The notes under the pieces are model-generated. The model was not told where the DNA came from. It worked only from the letters and a program-made list of their open reading frames with translations, and did no database searches. This document shows positions 9,109 to 18,769 of a stretch of 64,000 nucleotides of DNA, in pieces. The translations under genes and the position numbers were made by a program. Origin of the DNA: an uncultured Flavobacteriaceae bacterium (GTDB lineage: Bacteria; Bacteroidota; Bacteroidia; Flavobacteriales; Flavobacteriaceae); the NCBI GenBank assembly GCA_947489085.1, contig CANLCJ010000001.1:1-64000 (forward strand), read 5' to 3'. Each line of letters opens with the position of its first letter. Positions within the stretch are counted from its first letter, which is position 1.

Positions 9109-9840
9109 ATGATACACAAACTGATTAAAATTTACAAAAAAGAAATGTTTAACCCTGGATTTATCGGGTTACTTGTTAACCCATTTTACATAATTAGACG
9201 GGGGTTATTTAAAGGCATTAAGGCAAATGCGGCGACGTTACATGGTAAATTGCTCGATTTTGGGTGTGGAAGCAAACCATATAAACATTTATTTGATGTT
9301 AGCAGTTATGTAGGGCTAGATATTAAAGAAAGTGGCCACGGACGGCAACATGATGCTATTGATGTTTTTTACGATGGCAAGGAAATACCTTTTGAAGATA
9401 ATAGTTTTGACTGCGTGTTTTCCAGCGAAGTTTTTGAGCATGTTTTTAATCTCGATACAGTAATTAAAGAAATTAATAGGGTGTGCAAAATGGACGGCAA
9501 GTTGTTAATAACGATGCCTTTTATATGGGAAGAACACGAAATTCCTTTTGATTTTGCAAGATATACGTCTTTTGGTATTAAACATATTTTAGAAACAGCC
9601 GGTTTTGAGGTGATAAAGCAAACCAAAACAACGAGTTATATAGAAACTTTAGTGCAACTTTGGAGCTCTTATGTGCATCAATACATTTTAAGAAACAAGA
9701 TTGTTGGCATAGTGCTCAACCCCATATTAATTTCGCCGCTAATGCTTATTGGTATTTTGTTATCTAAGATATTGCCAAAGAATGCCAATTTTTATCACAA
9801 TAATATAGTACTTGCAAAAAAAGTAGCGCATAAAATTTAA
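9109..9840 (+). CDS. class I SAM-dependent methyltransferase
   Basis: Protein of 243 residues. SAM-binding motif I is LLDFGCGSKPY (~residues 46-56), followed by an acidic motif II (YVGLDI) and the post-motif region FDCVFSSEVFEHV, the Methyltransf_11 pattern. Residues ~190-225 are hydrophobic (VGIVLNPILISPLMLIGILL), so it may associate with the membrane. This layout is seen in enzymes acting on lipids or glycan precursors, but the substrate cannot be read from the sequence. It stands alone, convergent with the aldehyde dehydrogenase gene. Confidence 0.8.
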   Translation: MIHKLIKIYKKEMFNPGFIGLLVNPFYIIRRGLFKGIKANAATLHGKLLDFGCGSKPYKHLFDVSSYVGLDIKESGHGRQHDAIDVFYDGKEIPFEDNSFDCVFSSEVFEHVFNLDTVIKEINRVCKMDGKLLITMPFIWEEHEIPFDFARYTSFGIKHILETAGFEVIKQTKTTSYIETLVQLWSSYVHQYILRNKIVGIVLNPILISPLMLIGILLSKILPKNANFYHNNIVLAKKVAHKI

Positions 9841-9881
9841 AGCAAAGGCGTCCATAGTCCGTTAGCTAGTAACCTAAAGCT

Positions 9882-9910
9882 AAAAACCATCCGAGAATTC
9901 GAATGGTTTT
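9882..9910. terminator. bidirectional terminator between convergent genes
   Basis: AAAACCAT / ATGGTTTT stem with an inner CGA/TCG pairing, lying between the methyltransferase (+) and the aldehyde dehydrogenase (-). Confidence 0.65.
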
Positions 9911-9964
9911 GATTGGTATTTCTAAAGGCTTTAACACCTTCGAGATTGTTTGTTTTTATGATAT

Positions 9965-11362
9965 TTACTCATTGGAAATTAAAACAGATTTTACATTCAC
10001 GAATTCTTTAATGCCAAATCCGCCGTGTTCTCTGCCAAATCCAGAAGATTTAACACCTCCAAAAGGCATATTAGGTTCAGCAAGTCCAAAAGAATTTATA
10101 AAAACCATTCCTGTATCAAAATGTTGTGTGGCTAATGTTGTAGCACGTTCTATGTCTTTAGAAAATATGCCACCACCTAAGCCAAAACGGCTATCGTTTG
10201 CTATTCGCATGGCGTCTGTTTCGTCTTTGGCTTTTATAAGCGCAGCAACGGGGCCAAATAATTCATCGTCGTAGGCTGGTTGTCCTGGCGTTACATGTTC
10301 CAATACTGTAGCAGGATAATAGCACCCTTTACCTTCGGGTATTTCGCCTCCGCATAGAATTTTAGCGCCTTTATTTACGCTATCTTCAACTTGCTCATGT
10401 AATGTTTCCCTTAGATCTTCTCTAGCCATAGGGCCAAGATCTGTAGTTTCTTCCATAGGGTGTCCTGTTTTAAGCGCCTTCATCTCTTTTACAAAAGCAG
10501 TTTTAAACTCTTCGTAAATAGCTTCCACAGCTATAAAACGTTTAGCAGCTATACAGGTTTCTCCGTTGTTATAAATACGCCCACGCACACATTTTTCGAC
10601 AGCCAAAGCAATATCAGCATCGTCTAAAATAATATAAGCGTCGTTGCTACCTAGTTCTAAAACAGACTTTTTAAGAGCAGCACCGGCTTTTTTACCAATT
10701 ACTTTTCCTGCCTTTCCACTTCCTGTAAGCGTAACACCTCTTACATGTTCGTGTTCTATTATAGCATCGGATTGATCGTGTTCGATAACTAAAGTTTTAA
10801 ACAGGCCTTTAGGTAGACCAGCAGTTTCGAAAATAGTTTCTAAAAATAGCGCCGTTCCTGTTACGTTTTGTGCATGTTTAAGCAGGACGCTATTGCCTGC
10901 CATAAGGTTGGTAATAGCGTAACGCATAACTTGGTATGCAGGATAGTTCCATGGCTGTATGCCGTAAATTATACCGATGGGAGCATAAGTAACAATACCT
11001 TTACCGCCAGAGGAAAGTTCTCGGGTTTCTTGTTTTAAAACTATTTGCGCTTGCTCGGCGGCATAATTGCAAATACTTGTGCATAAATCTACTTCTTGGT
11101 GGCTTTGCTTTACAAGCTTTCCCATTTCGTTAGTCATCAATTCGGCAAGTTCATTTTTATAATCTTGGAGTGTTTTGCCAATGGCTTTAATAATCTTACC
11201 TCTGTCTTCAAAATTTTTCGTTTTCCAACTTAAAAAAGCTTTATGTGCATTTTTTATGTGGGTTTCTACATTTGCATCTGTCATGTACTCGAAAGTACCT
11301 AGAACTTCTCCCGTTGCTGGGTTTTTGGTCGAAAATGTTTTTGTGTCTTCTAGTGTTTCCAT
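9965..11362 (-). CDS. NAD(P)-dependent aldehyde dehydrogenase, succinate-semialdehyde type
   Basis: Protein of 465 residues. It has the ALDH catalytic Cys in NNGETC (Cys270), the general-base Glu in LELGS (Glu236), the cofactor loop TLTGSGKAG and the C-terminal PFGGVKSSGFGRE. The sequence NSVLLKHAQNV near residue 158 and the overall length resemble the Sad/YneI branch of succinate-semialdehyde dehydrogenases more than GabD. It would oxidise a short semialdehyde to the acid in the cytosol. It follows the SDR gene by 10 bases on the same strand, so the two probably form an operon for successive oxidations or aldehyde detoxification. Confidence 0.85.
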   Translation of the reverse strand: METLEDTKTFSTKNPATGEVLGTFEYMTDANVETHIKNAHKAFLSWKTKNFEDRGKIIKAIGKTLQDYKNELAELMTNEMGKLVKQSHQEVDLCTSICNYAAEQAQIVLKQETRELSSGGKGIVTYAPIGIIYGIQPWNYPAYQVMRYAITNLMAGNSVLLKHAQNVTGTALFLETIFETAGLPKGLFKTLVIEHDQSDAIIEHEHVRGVTLTGSGKAGKVIGKKAGAALKKSVLELGSNDAYIILDDADIALAVEKCVRGRIYNNGETCIAAKRFIAVEAIYEEFKTAFVKEMKALKTGHPMEETTDLGPMAREDLRETLHEQVEDSVNKGAKILCGGEIPEGKGCYYPATVLEHVTPGQPAYDDELFGPVAALIKAKDETDAMRIANDSRFGLGGGIFSKDIERATTLATQHFDTGMVFINSFGLAEPNMPFGGVKSSGFGREHGGFGIKEFVNVKSVLISNE

Positions 11363-11372
11363 ATCTGTTTTT

Positions 11373-12113
11373 TTATTGTTGTTCGCTAGGAACTATGTAA
11401 ATGTTATTTATGTTTACGCGCTCTGGTTGAGACAATACGTAATGGATGGCATTTGCAATATCTTCTGCATTTAAAGACGTCATATCTAACATGCCTTTCA
11501 AGTCATCTTTAATATCTTCGTCTGTAATGGTGTTGGTAAGGTTGGTGTCTACAGCTCCAGGCTCTATGGATGTAACGTTAATACCGTATTTTGGAGATAA
11601 TTCTTGTCTTAAACCTTCAGAAAACATCTTAACAGCAGACTTTGTAGCGCAATACACAGCGCCACCAGGAAAATAACGGTGTGCAGCCATAGAAGACACA
11701 TTAATAATATCTCCACCCTTTTGCGCTATTAATTCGGGTAATATTGCAGCTACGCCATTAAGTACGCCTTTTATATTAACGTCTACCATAGTGTTCCACT
11801 CGTCTGTTTTCAGCTTTTTAATGTAAGATAGCGGCATTAAACCTGCATTATTAATAAGGCCGTTTACTTTGCCAAAATGTTCTACAGTATGTTTAACAGC
11901 CTGTTCGAAATCGCCTGCTTTTGTAACATCTCCAGGTACAACCAGCGCATTTCCTCCTTTTTCGGTAATGGTAGTTTTTAGTTGCTCCAGTTTGTCTTTG
12001 CTACGTGCCATTAATACAACTTTAGCACCATCTGTAGCCAATTTAATTGCTGTAGCCTCTCCAATACCGCTTGAAGCTCCCGTAATTAGAATAACTTTAT
12101 TATTTAAACTCAT
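11373..12113 (-). CDS. short-chain dehydrogenase/reductase (SDR)
   Basis: Protein of 246 residues, a classical SDR. It has the nucleotide-binding TGASSGIG (11-18), the NNAG motif (88-91) and the catalytic Ser141, Tyr154 and Lys158 (YCATK). Length and motifs match the YdfG-like branch (serine/3-hydroxy acid dehydrogenase type), but the substrate is not certain. It is the first gene of a two-gene unit with the aldehyde dehydrogenase. Confidence 0.87.
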   Translation of the reverse strand: MSLNNKVILITGASSGIGEATAIKLATDGAKVVLMARSKDKLEQLKTTITEKGGNALVVPGDVTKAGDFEQAVKHTVEHFGKVNGLINNAGLMPLSYIKKLKTDEWNTMVDVNIKGVLNGVAAILPELIAQKGGDIINVSSMAAHRYFPGGAVYCATKSAVKMFSEGLRQELSPKYGINVTSIEPGAVDTNLTNTITDEDIKDDLKGMLDMTSLNAEDIANAIHYVLSQPERVNINNIYIVPSEQQ

Positions 12114-12677
12114 GATAATTGTTTTTTGAATTAATACTTAGTGCTACCAAAGTTCTATTAACCAAGCTGTATTCCTTAACTCTAATGCTGCAATAATTAA
12201 CCCTTGCCAATCAGCATATTATCGCAATTGAAATCGCTTTTATTTAAGTTAACAATGTTTTGTTTTGAGCTAAAAGGAATACCACAAGGCTTCTATATTA
12301 TAGTTGAAAAAAAATACAAACCTGCTACAAGAAAAGTTTAGTAGAGATTATGGTGTATATTTTATAATTATAGCTCTAATTAGGCTAATCATTGTATGAA
12401 ATGAGCGCATTACTGCGGGTGGCTATACATAACTTTGATTGCACACTAGAGTAGAGGAGAACACTTGTAAAAAATTGCAGGTGTTAGAGGTATGGAGACG
12501 CTAATCGTGTACTTAAAATACGAGAGTAATTCGTGAAAATCTTTAAAGTAATCACTTTTATTTTGTGCAGTTAATTTTTGCTATAAGGTTTGAAAATGAA
12601 TGAAGTACAACGAAACAGTACGATATATTATTAGTGTAGAGAAACGATAAACAGTGCAACTCAATTAAATTTAATTT
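12114..12677. other. intergenic region, no gene seen
   Basis: About 560 bases between divergent genes. It should contain promoters for the SDR operon (-) and the flavoprotein gene (+), but no clean -7 box stands out to me. No coding potential is recognised. Confidence 0.4.
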
Positions 12678-14027
12678 ATGGAAAAGAAAACATTTGATGT
12701 ATTTATTATAGGCAGCGGCGTTGCTGGACGCACAGTTGCAGAAGCATGCGCAAAACAAAATATGAGTGTTGCTGTGGCAGATAATAGAGCATTTGGAGGC
12801 ACTTGTGCTAATAGGGGTTGTGACCCAAAGAAAGTTATTTTAGGCGTTACAGAAGCTCTAGAGTTATCAAAACACCTACAAGGCAAAGGTATAGCGGAGT
12901 TACCAATATTAAATTGGAAAACGCTCATGCAATTTAAAAAGACGTTTACAGGGCATATACCTCAAGCAGTAGAACAAAAGCTCGACTGTTTAGGAATTAC
13001 ACTATACCACCAAACTCCAAAATTTATAGATGAAAACACGCTTACTGTTGAAGGTAAAACAGTAGAAGCTAAAAAGATAGTTATAGCAACAGGATGTGTG
13101 CCCAGAACCTTAAACATAGAAGGACGTTCCCATTTAAAGACTAGCGAAGACTTTATGGAGATGAAAAAACTACCTAAACGCATGGTGTTTTTAGGAGCAG
13201 GTTATATAGGTATGGAATTTGCGCACATGGCGGCACGTTGTGGAGTTAAAGTTACTGTTATAGAGCATGGCACGTCCATTTTAAAACCTTTCGATGCGGA
13301 TTTGGCTTCAGAATTACTCGAAACTTCTAAGGCATTAGGTATAAAATTTATTTTTAATGCCGAAATCTCTAGCTTAGAGAAATTAACAAAAAAATACAGA
13401 ATACATTATACAAAAAACGGTGATAAATACACTTTAAAAGCAGGAGCCGTATTTAACACCACAGGTCGGGTGCCAGCTGTAGGTGCCTTAGATTTAGAAA
13501 AAGGTAAGGTAGCATATTCTAAAGCCGGTGTAGTATGCAATGCATTTATGCAAAATGAGACCAACCCCAATGTGTATGCTTGTGGCGATGTTTCGGCTCA
13601 CGGTTTACCATTATCGCCACTCTCAGGTATTGAAGCTAATATTGTTTCTAAAAACATTATTAAAGCCAATGTAGAGAAAATAGAACTTCCGGTTATTCCT
13701 TCTGTGGTATTTACGCTACCCAATCTTGCTACAGTTGGATTGCAAGAAGAGGAAGCGAAAAGCAGGTACAAAAACATTATCGTTAATTACAAATCTGCTA
13801 CAGATTGGTATAACGCCAAGCGCATAAATACACCTAGCTACACTTATAAGGTTATTATTAATGAACGCACAGATTTAATTTTAGGCGCTCACATACTGGG
13901 CCCTCATGCAGCCGAGACCATAAACCTGTTTGCTATGGCTATCCAGAAAAAAATGACGACTCAAGAGCTTAAAGCTATGATTTTTACTTACCCTACATGG
14001 GCCAACGATATTAAGTCCATGCTTTAA
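12678..14027 (+). CDS. pyridine nucleotide-disulphide oxidoreductase, glutathione-reductase-like
   Basis: Protein of 449 residues. It has the FAD motif GSGVAGRTVAEACA, the redox pair GGTCANRGCDPKK (Cys43, Cys48), the NAD(P) motif FLGAGYIGMEFAHMAAR and the late FAD motif VYACGDVS. This is the class I fold of glutathione reductase, mercuric reductase and lipoamide dehydrogenase. The conserved C-terminal His of 'HPT..E' is replaced: the end reads FTYPTWANDIKSML, with Tyr438 in the His position. A different disulphide substrate or mechanism is possible. It is followed by the AI-2E family gene after 49 bases. Confidence 0.85.
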   Translation: MEKKTFDVFIIGSGVAGRTVAEACAKQNMSVAVADNRAFGGTCANRGCDPKKVILGVTEALELSKHLQGKGIAELPILNWKTLMQFKKTFTGHIPQAVEQKLDCLGITLYHQTPKFIDENTLTVEGKTVEAKKIVIATGCVPRTLNIEGRSHLKTSEDFMEMKKLPKRMVFLGAGYIGMEFAHMAARCGVKVTVIEHGTSILKPFDADLASELLETSKALGIKFIFNAEISSLEKLTKKYRIHYTKNGDKYTLKAGAVFNTTGRVPAVGALDLEKGKVAYSKAGVVCNAFMQNETNPNVYACGDVSAHGLPLSPLSGIEANIVSKNIIKANVEKIELPVIPSVVFTLPNLATVGLQEEEAKSRYKNIIVNYKSATDWYNAKRINTPSYTYKVIINERTDLILGAHILGPHAAETINLFAMAIQKKMTTQELKAMIFTYPTWANDIKSML

Positions 14028-14076
14028 ACTGCTAATTTTTATGATTTTACTAACCTAATACAACTGCAGCGATTCT

Positions 14077-15099
14077 ATGAAAACTATAGATGCCAATATT
14101 ATACGCCAAATATTTATACTTCTTTTAATTGTTTTAATAGGGGGCTCTATTTTTGAGCAAATGCTGCCTTACTTCTCTGGTATTTTAGGAGCCGTTACCC
14201 TCTACGTATTAATGCGAAAAACAATGGCGAAACTTGTTAATAAAGGATGGCGTTCTAATTTAGCTGCAATAGCACTAATAGCGTTGTCCTTTTTAATTAT
14301 TTTGCTGCCCATAGCAGGTATTGTGGCTATGCTGAGTAACAAAATTGGTTCGGCAGTGGGCATTTCAGAAAAAGTAATTTTAGCTGTCGAAGCGCAACTG
14401 GTACAATGGGAGCGTAATTATGGCTACAATTTATCTTCTCAGGTAGACACCAGAGCAATATCCAGTTGGTTGAGTGAAAATTTACAAAGCTTGGCAGGAA
14501 GTACATTTACATCTTTAATAACAATTGGCATCATGTATTTCTTACTGTTTTACATGCTAACCAATAGAGCAAAATTTAAGGCCTCGTTGTTCGAATATAT
14601 TCCTATTGGTAAAGAGAGTTTAAAAATAATAGGCAAAGAAACTCGCGAAATGGTTAGGGCAAATGCTTTAGGGATTCCGCTGGTAGCAGTAGCGCAGGGT
14701 ATTGTGGCACTAATTGGGTTTTTGATTTTTGGAGTGAATAATCCGTTTTTTTGGGCGGTAATTGTAACTTTTGGTTCCATGCTGCCATTTATTGGCAGTT
14801 TACTAGGCACTGTGCCAGTATTTGTTTTAATGCTATCTAATGGAGATACTGCTCAGGCTTGGGGAATCCTTATTTATGGTATTGTGGTAGTAGGTTCTAC
14901 AGACAACGTAATTCGATTATTTGTACTCCAAAAACTAGATAACGTACACCCGCTAATAACTTTAATAGGAGTTGTTGTAGGCCTGCCATTATTTGGTTTT
15001 GTAGGGTTAATTTTTGGTCCGCTGTTAATTAGTTTATTTCTAATTATAGTACGTATTTATAAAAGTGAGTATGGAAAAAAAGATACTAATAAGCTTTAG
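14077..15099 (+). CDS. AI-2E family transporter (UPF0118)
   Basis: Integral inner-membrane protein of 340 residues. It has two hydrophobic segments at the start, a soluble insertion (~residues 85-140), then a long set of membrane helices with the family-typical GSMLPFIGSLLGTVPVF region (~residues 230-246) and PLFGFVGLIFGPLLISL near the end. Members export small molecules or ions (AI-2, Na+/H+); the substrate here is unknown. It may share a transcript with the preceding flavoprotein. Confidence 0.88.
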   Translation: MKTIDANIIRQIFILLLIVLIGGSIFEQMLPYFSGILGAVTLYVLMRKTMAKLVNKGWRSNLAAIALIALSFLIILLPIAGIVAMLSNKIGSAVGISEKVILAVEAQLVQWERNYGYNLSSQVDTRAISSWLSENLQSLAGSTFTSLITIGIMYFLLFYMLTNRAKFKASLFEYIPIGKESLKIIGKETREMVRANALGIPLVAVAQGIVALIGFLIFGVNNPFFWAVIVTFGSMLPFIGSLLGTVPVFVLMLSNGDTAQAWGILIYGIVVVGSTDNVIRLFVLQKLDNVHPLITLIGVVVGLPLFGFVGLIFGPLLISLFLIIVRIYKSEYGKKDTNKL

Positions 15100-15338
15100 T
15101 GCACAGGGAAATGTAGAATTCTAAAATAGATTTTTAAACCAAATCAAAACCGTGAAATTGTATCTTCTAATAAACAATTTTTGTTAACCCCTCATGTTAA
15201 TCTATAAAGGGTAATAAAATGAAAGAAAAGTAGCTCTTTTTTCATTAAAGAAATCATAATATTAAAAAAAAGAACTTGTATTTATTATTTTTATAAAAAA
15301 TGCTAGGATTTTATAATGAATTCGTAAAAAAAAAGAGA

Positions 15339-17451
15339 ATGAAAAAATATTACTATGTATGTATTGTTGTGTGCTTGATGCTAAATATCGCTAAAGCCCA
15401 AACACAATTAGAAACCACATTAAGTAGCTCCACTAGAGTTTCAGAAGAAGGAGAAGGCGCGCTTTATTTCGCGGGAACGCGAGACGTTAATTTTAGATTT
15501 TCGCAAAGAATATCACCTCATGGCGACTGTGTAGATGTTGTTAACGGGTTTGCTTTTGTAACATGGTATAAGGGCAGTATAGCAAATGGCAGAAACCTAA
15601 TGCTTTCCAGAAAAAATTTGAATGTGCCTAATGCAGAATGGGTAACCATTGAGTTTCCCCATAAGCACATCGGGCAAGGCGGAGAGTTGTTAAGAGGCAC
15701 AGGAATTAGAGGAGACTCACATAATACCGCCGCTATAGGCGTTAGTACTATAGACAATACTATACATATATTATTATGATATGCATGCCTATAGATCATC
15801 AGCATTACCTAATGATTTTTTCAATTATTCAGTTTCAAAATCCAATACGGCATTTGTTCCAGATAATGAGTTTACTTTAGATATTTTTAATCCTAAACAA
15901 AACTACCTGAGACAAGGCGAAGATTACGAACGCATGACGTATCCAATGCTACATAGAGCAAGCGACGGTAGTTTAGTTGCCAGATACAGAGCTGGAGGCT
16001 CAGGAAACGGAAATATTTTAATGGCACATTATAATGGTACAGAATGGACAAATAATTGGTTGTTTCAACGCGGTATGCAACCTGTTCCAGATAGAAATAG
16101 TTTGTATGGAGGCGAACGTTTTATTAATGGTAGGTTCTATGCGGGATACTCCATTCGTTACTCAACAAACAATAGTGCAACGACTAGCAATGGCTTTTTC
16201 CTAAATAGCGGATTGTATTACGCGTACACGAACGACATTCCAAGAAACCAATCTTCACAATGGTTTGATGTAAATGATGATCCTATTTCTTTACCAATTA
16301 GAAATACTTTAAATGAAAATACAGATCCTGTAAAAATAGCAGAGCCGGGAGATGATTTTGGTGTAAATCAATTCCCAAGAACATCGTCTGACCCTTCATG
16401 GACAGTAACTGAAAATGGAGCAATACATTTTATAACACGTGTTGATAATACCAATGTACACTACTACAAAGCAGCAGGAGAAACAACATTTTCGTCTAAT
16501 GCAGGAGGATTAATACCAAATCCAGAAGTTCGTGGCGAAATTTATAGTTATAAGAACCATGTGTTTATGGTAGAATTAATTGGAGGTCGTGTAAATGTAA
16601 AATCAACAATAGAAGGGACTAACGATTGGGCAATTGTTTACACAGATAGCGAAAGCAGAAGGTACAACCATTTTAATGCTTTTGTAGAAGGCGATAAATT
16701 ATACGTGTTTTTAATGGAAGACACAAGAAACAACACGCCAGGGGAGGGAGATTCTAGACCAATTTATTTTCAGGAATTTACCTTATCTGAAACTGAAGTT
16801 GAAGTAGAAACTTTACCAGAAATAGTATTAGAAGCAGAAGCTTTCACAACCGCTTCATCGGGTATAGAAGTAGCATCTAGTAACAGTGCATCAAACGGAC
16901 AAATTATAGGGCTTTTTGGAGGTAACTTAACATTGGAATACAGATTTAATGTAGAAACAGCAGGCAGTTACGATTTCAGTTTGATAGCATCTAACAGAAA
17001 TAGAGATGACTCTACAATGGATATTGAAATTAATGGGACATTGTTTGAAGACGTTTTAATTACAAGAACCTTCGATTGGGAAGTGTATTTGCCAACTACT
17101 ATAGACGATGTTAATTTAATTCAAGGCGAAAACGTAGTAAGATTAACGCAAAGAAGGGCATTATCGAGCAGACCAGACAGGTTAGATTTTTCTCTTAATG
17201 CCACGCTTAGTACTACAGATTTAACTAACGACCAAGTGCTTATTTATCCTAACCCGAGTTCAGGTATTTTTAATATCCAATCAAAGATACAGTCCCCTGA
17301 ATATAGAATAGTAAACATACAAGGACAAATTGTAAAACAAGGTGTTTTAGAAGGCAAAGAATTAAACATGTCAAGTTATCCTCAAGGCATATATTTTTTA
17401 GAACTCACATCAAATAACAACCGATTACTTAAAAAGATAGTTGTAGAATAA
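15339..17451 (+). pseudogene. BNR-type beta-propeller polysaccharide lyase-like protein (ulvan-lyase-like), frameshifted, with CBM and T9SS domains
   Basis: Two consecutive frames form one protein of ~703 residues. The first runs from ATG 15339 (signal peptide MKKYYYVCIVVCLMLNIAKAQ) to TGA 15777. The second continues from about 15775. Homology runs straight across: 'NTIHIL' in frame 1, then 'YDMHAYRSS' in the other frame, so a single extra base lies in the ATTATTAT run at 15768-15777. Domains: BNR_4-like propeller (to ~470), CBM6-like module (~490-620), T9SS sorting domain (~627-703, IYPNPSSGIFNI to LLKKIVVE). The propeller with SPHGD and SHNTAA motifs resembles PL24/PL25 ulvan lyases; this is an inference. 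The rest is intact, so the lesion is recent or a sequencing error. Confidence 0.7.
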
Positions 17452-17473
17452 ACGAAAAGAAACATAACATTAT

Positions 17474-17505
17474 AAAAAAGTCTTCATCGCCATGAAGACT
17501 TTTTT
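17474..17505 (+). terminator. terminator of the lyase-like gene
   Basis: AAGTCTTCAT / ATGAAGACTT stem with a CGCC loop, flanked by A- and T-runs. Confidence 0.85.
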
Positions 17506-17831
17506 ATATTTAAAAATTAACCAATACCAATCTGCTATTTGAGAAGCTGAAACCAAATAAAAACATAAAAATTAAAGAGACAACTATGGTTTCTTTTTTC
17601 TCTTAGAATGAGAATGAAAACACGCACTTTAATAAAATAGTTTCAGTTTAGAAACGCTATATCAAATGCCCAAACCTTTTTGCCTTGCAAGCTTAAAACT
17701 TAAAATATTAAGATAAATAAGTTAAGAGATGCCTAGCCTAAGCCTCTCAATGCTAAATAAACCTTAAAATGCAATTAAATAACTCTATATTTTATATTTC
17801 GTGTGAATTTTAGTTGTTATTTTTGTTAAAT

Positions 17832-18356
17832 ATGATAGAAGAAAATGTCATTCTCGTAGACGAGAATAATAAACAAATTGGCATTATGCCAAAAATGGAA
17901 GCTCATGAAAAAGCAGTATTGCACCGTGCTTTTTCTGTATTTATATTCAATGCAAAAAATGAGTTAATGTTACAACAACGCGCTTTAGATAAATACCATT
18001 CTCCTGGTTTATGGACAAACACATGCTGTAGCCACCAAAGAGATGGAGAAAGTAATGTAGAAGCAGGAAAACGAAGATTAGAAGAAGAAATGGGGTTTTG
18101 CGTGGATCTAGTGGAATCTATCTCGTTTATATACAAAGCACCTTTCGATAATGGTTTAACAGAACACGAATTCGATCACGTTTTGATAGGAACATACGAA
18201 GGCAGTCCAAAAATAAATAGAGCGGAAGTTGCCGACTGGAAATGGATGCCTTTAGAAGACGTAAAAGCTGATATTGCCGAACACCCAGAACTGTATACGG
18301 CTTGGTTTAAAGTAATTTTCGATAAATTTTATGAATACATAAATATAAACTCATGA
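17832..18356 (+). CDS. idi: isopentenyl-diphosphate delta-isomerase, type I
   Basis: Nudix-fold enzyme that interconverts isopentenyl and dimethylallyl diphosphate. I place the start at the second Met (MIEENVILVDE), giving 174 residues, the usual size; a start at 17814 would add MLFLLN. It has the active-site Cys in WTNTCCSH (Cys65/66), the Nudix helix RRLEEEMGF, the metal/catalytic EHEFDHV and a C-terminal W-rich motif (DWKWMP). It overlaps the next gene by four bases (ATGA), so translation is coupled. Confidence 0.92.
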   Translation: MIEENVILVDENNKQIGIMPKMEAHEKAVLHRAFSVFIFNAKNELMLQQRALDKYHSPGLWTNTCCSHQRDGESNVEAGKRRLEEEMGFCVDLVESISFIYKAPFDNGLTEHEFDHVLIGTYEGSPKINRAEVADWKWMPLEDVKADIAEHPELYTAWFKVIFDKFYEYININS

Positions 18357-18763
18357 AAGTAACGGTTAGTAGAAAAGCACATTTTAATGCAGCCCACAGG
18401 CTATATAGGCAAGATTGGAGCTTCGAAGAAAATAATACTGTTTTTGGCAAATGCAATAACCCTCATTTTCATGGACACAATTACGAACTTATTGTTAGCG
18501 TAACTGGAGATATCGACGAAAAAACAGGATATGTTGTAGATATGAAAGTACTAAAAGACATAATTAAGGCAGAAGTAGAAGAGGCTTTCGATCATAAAAA
18601 TTTAAATTTACAAGTTCCAGAATTTAAAACGCTTAATCCAACAGCCGAAAACATAGCTGTTGTTATATACAATAAAATGAAGCCTAAATTAGATTCTAAT
18701 TTAGCACTTGAGATAACATTATACGAGACCCCTCGAAATTTTGTAACCTATTCAGGAAATTAA
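18353..18763 (+). CDS. 6-pyruvoyl-tetrahydropterin synthase / 6-carboxytetrahydropterin synthase family
   Basis: Protein of 136 residues. Zinc ligands are His15 (FNAAHR), His40 and His42 (HFHGHNY). The catalytic Cys34 lies in FGKCNNPHFHGH, and DHKNLN plus the late NPTAENIA motif are present. The GKCNNP form is closer to pteridine PTPS than to canonical QueD, but family membership alone does not decide between tetrahydropterin and queuosine/deazapurine synthesis. It is sandwiched between idi and manA with a 4-base overlap and a 6-base gap: a tight operon. Confidence 0.88.
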   Translation: MKVTVSRKAHFNAAHRLYRQDWSFEENNTVFGKCNNPHFHGHNYELIVSVTGDIDEKTGYVVDMKVLKDIIKAEVEEAFDHKNLNLQVPEFKTLNPTAENIAVVIYNKMKPKLDSNLALEITLYETPRNFVTYSGN

Positions 18764-18769
18764 AATACT

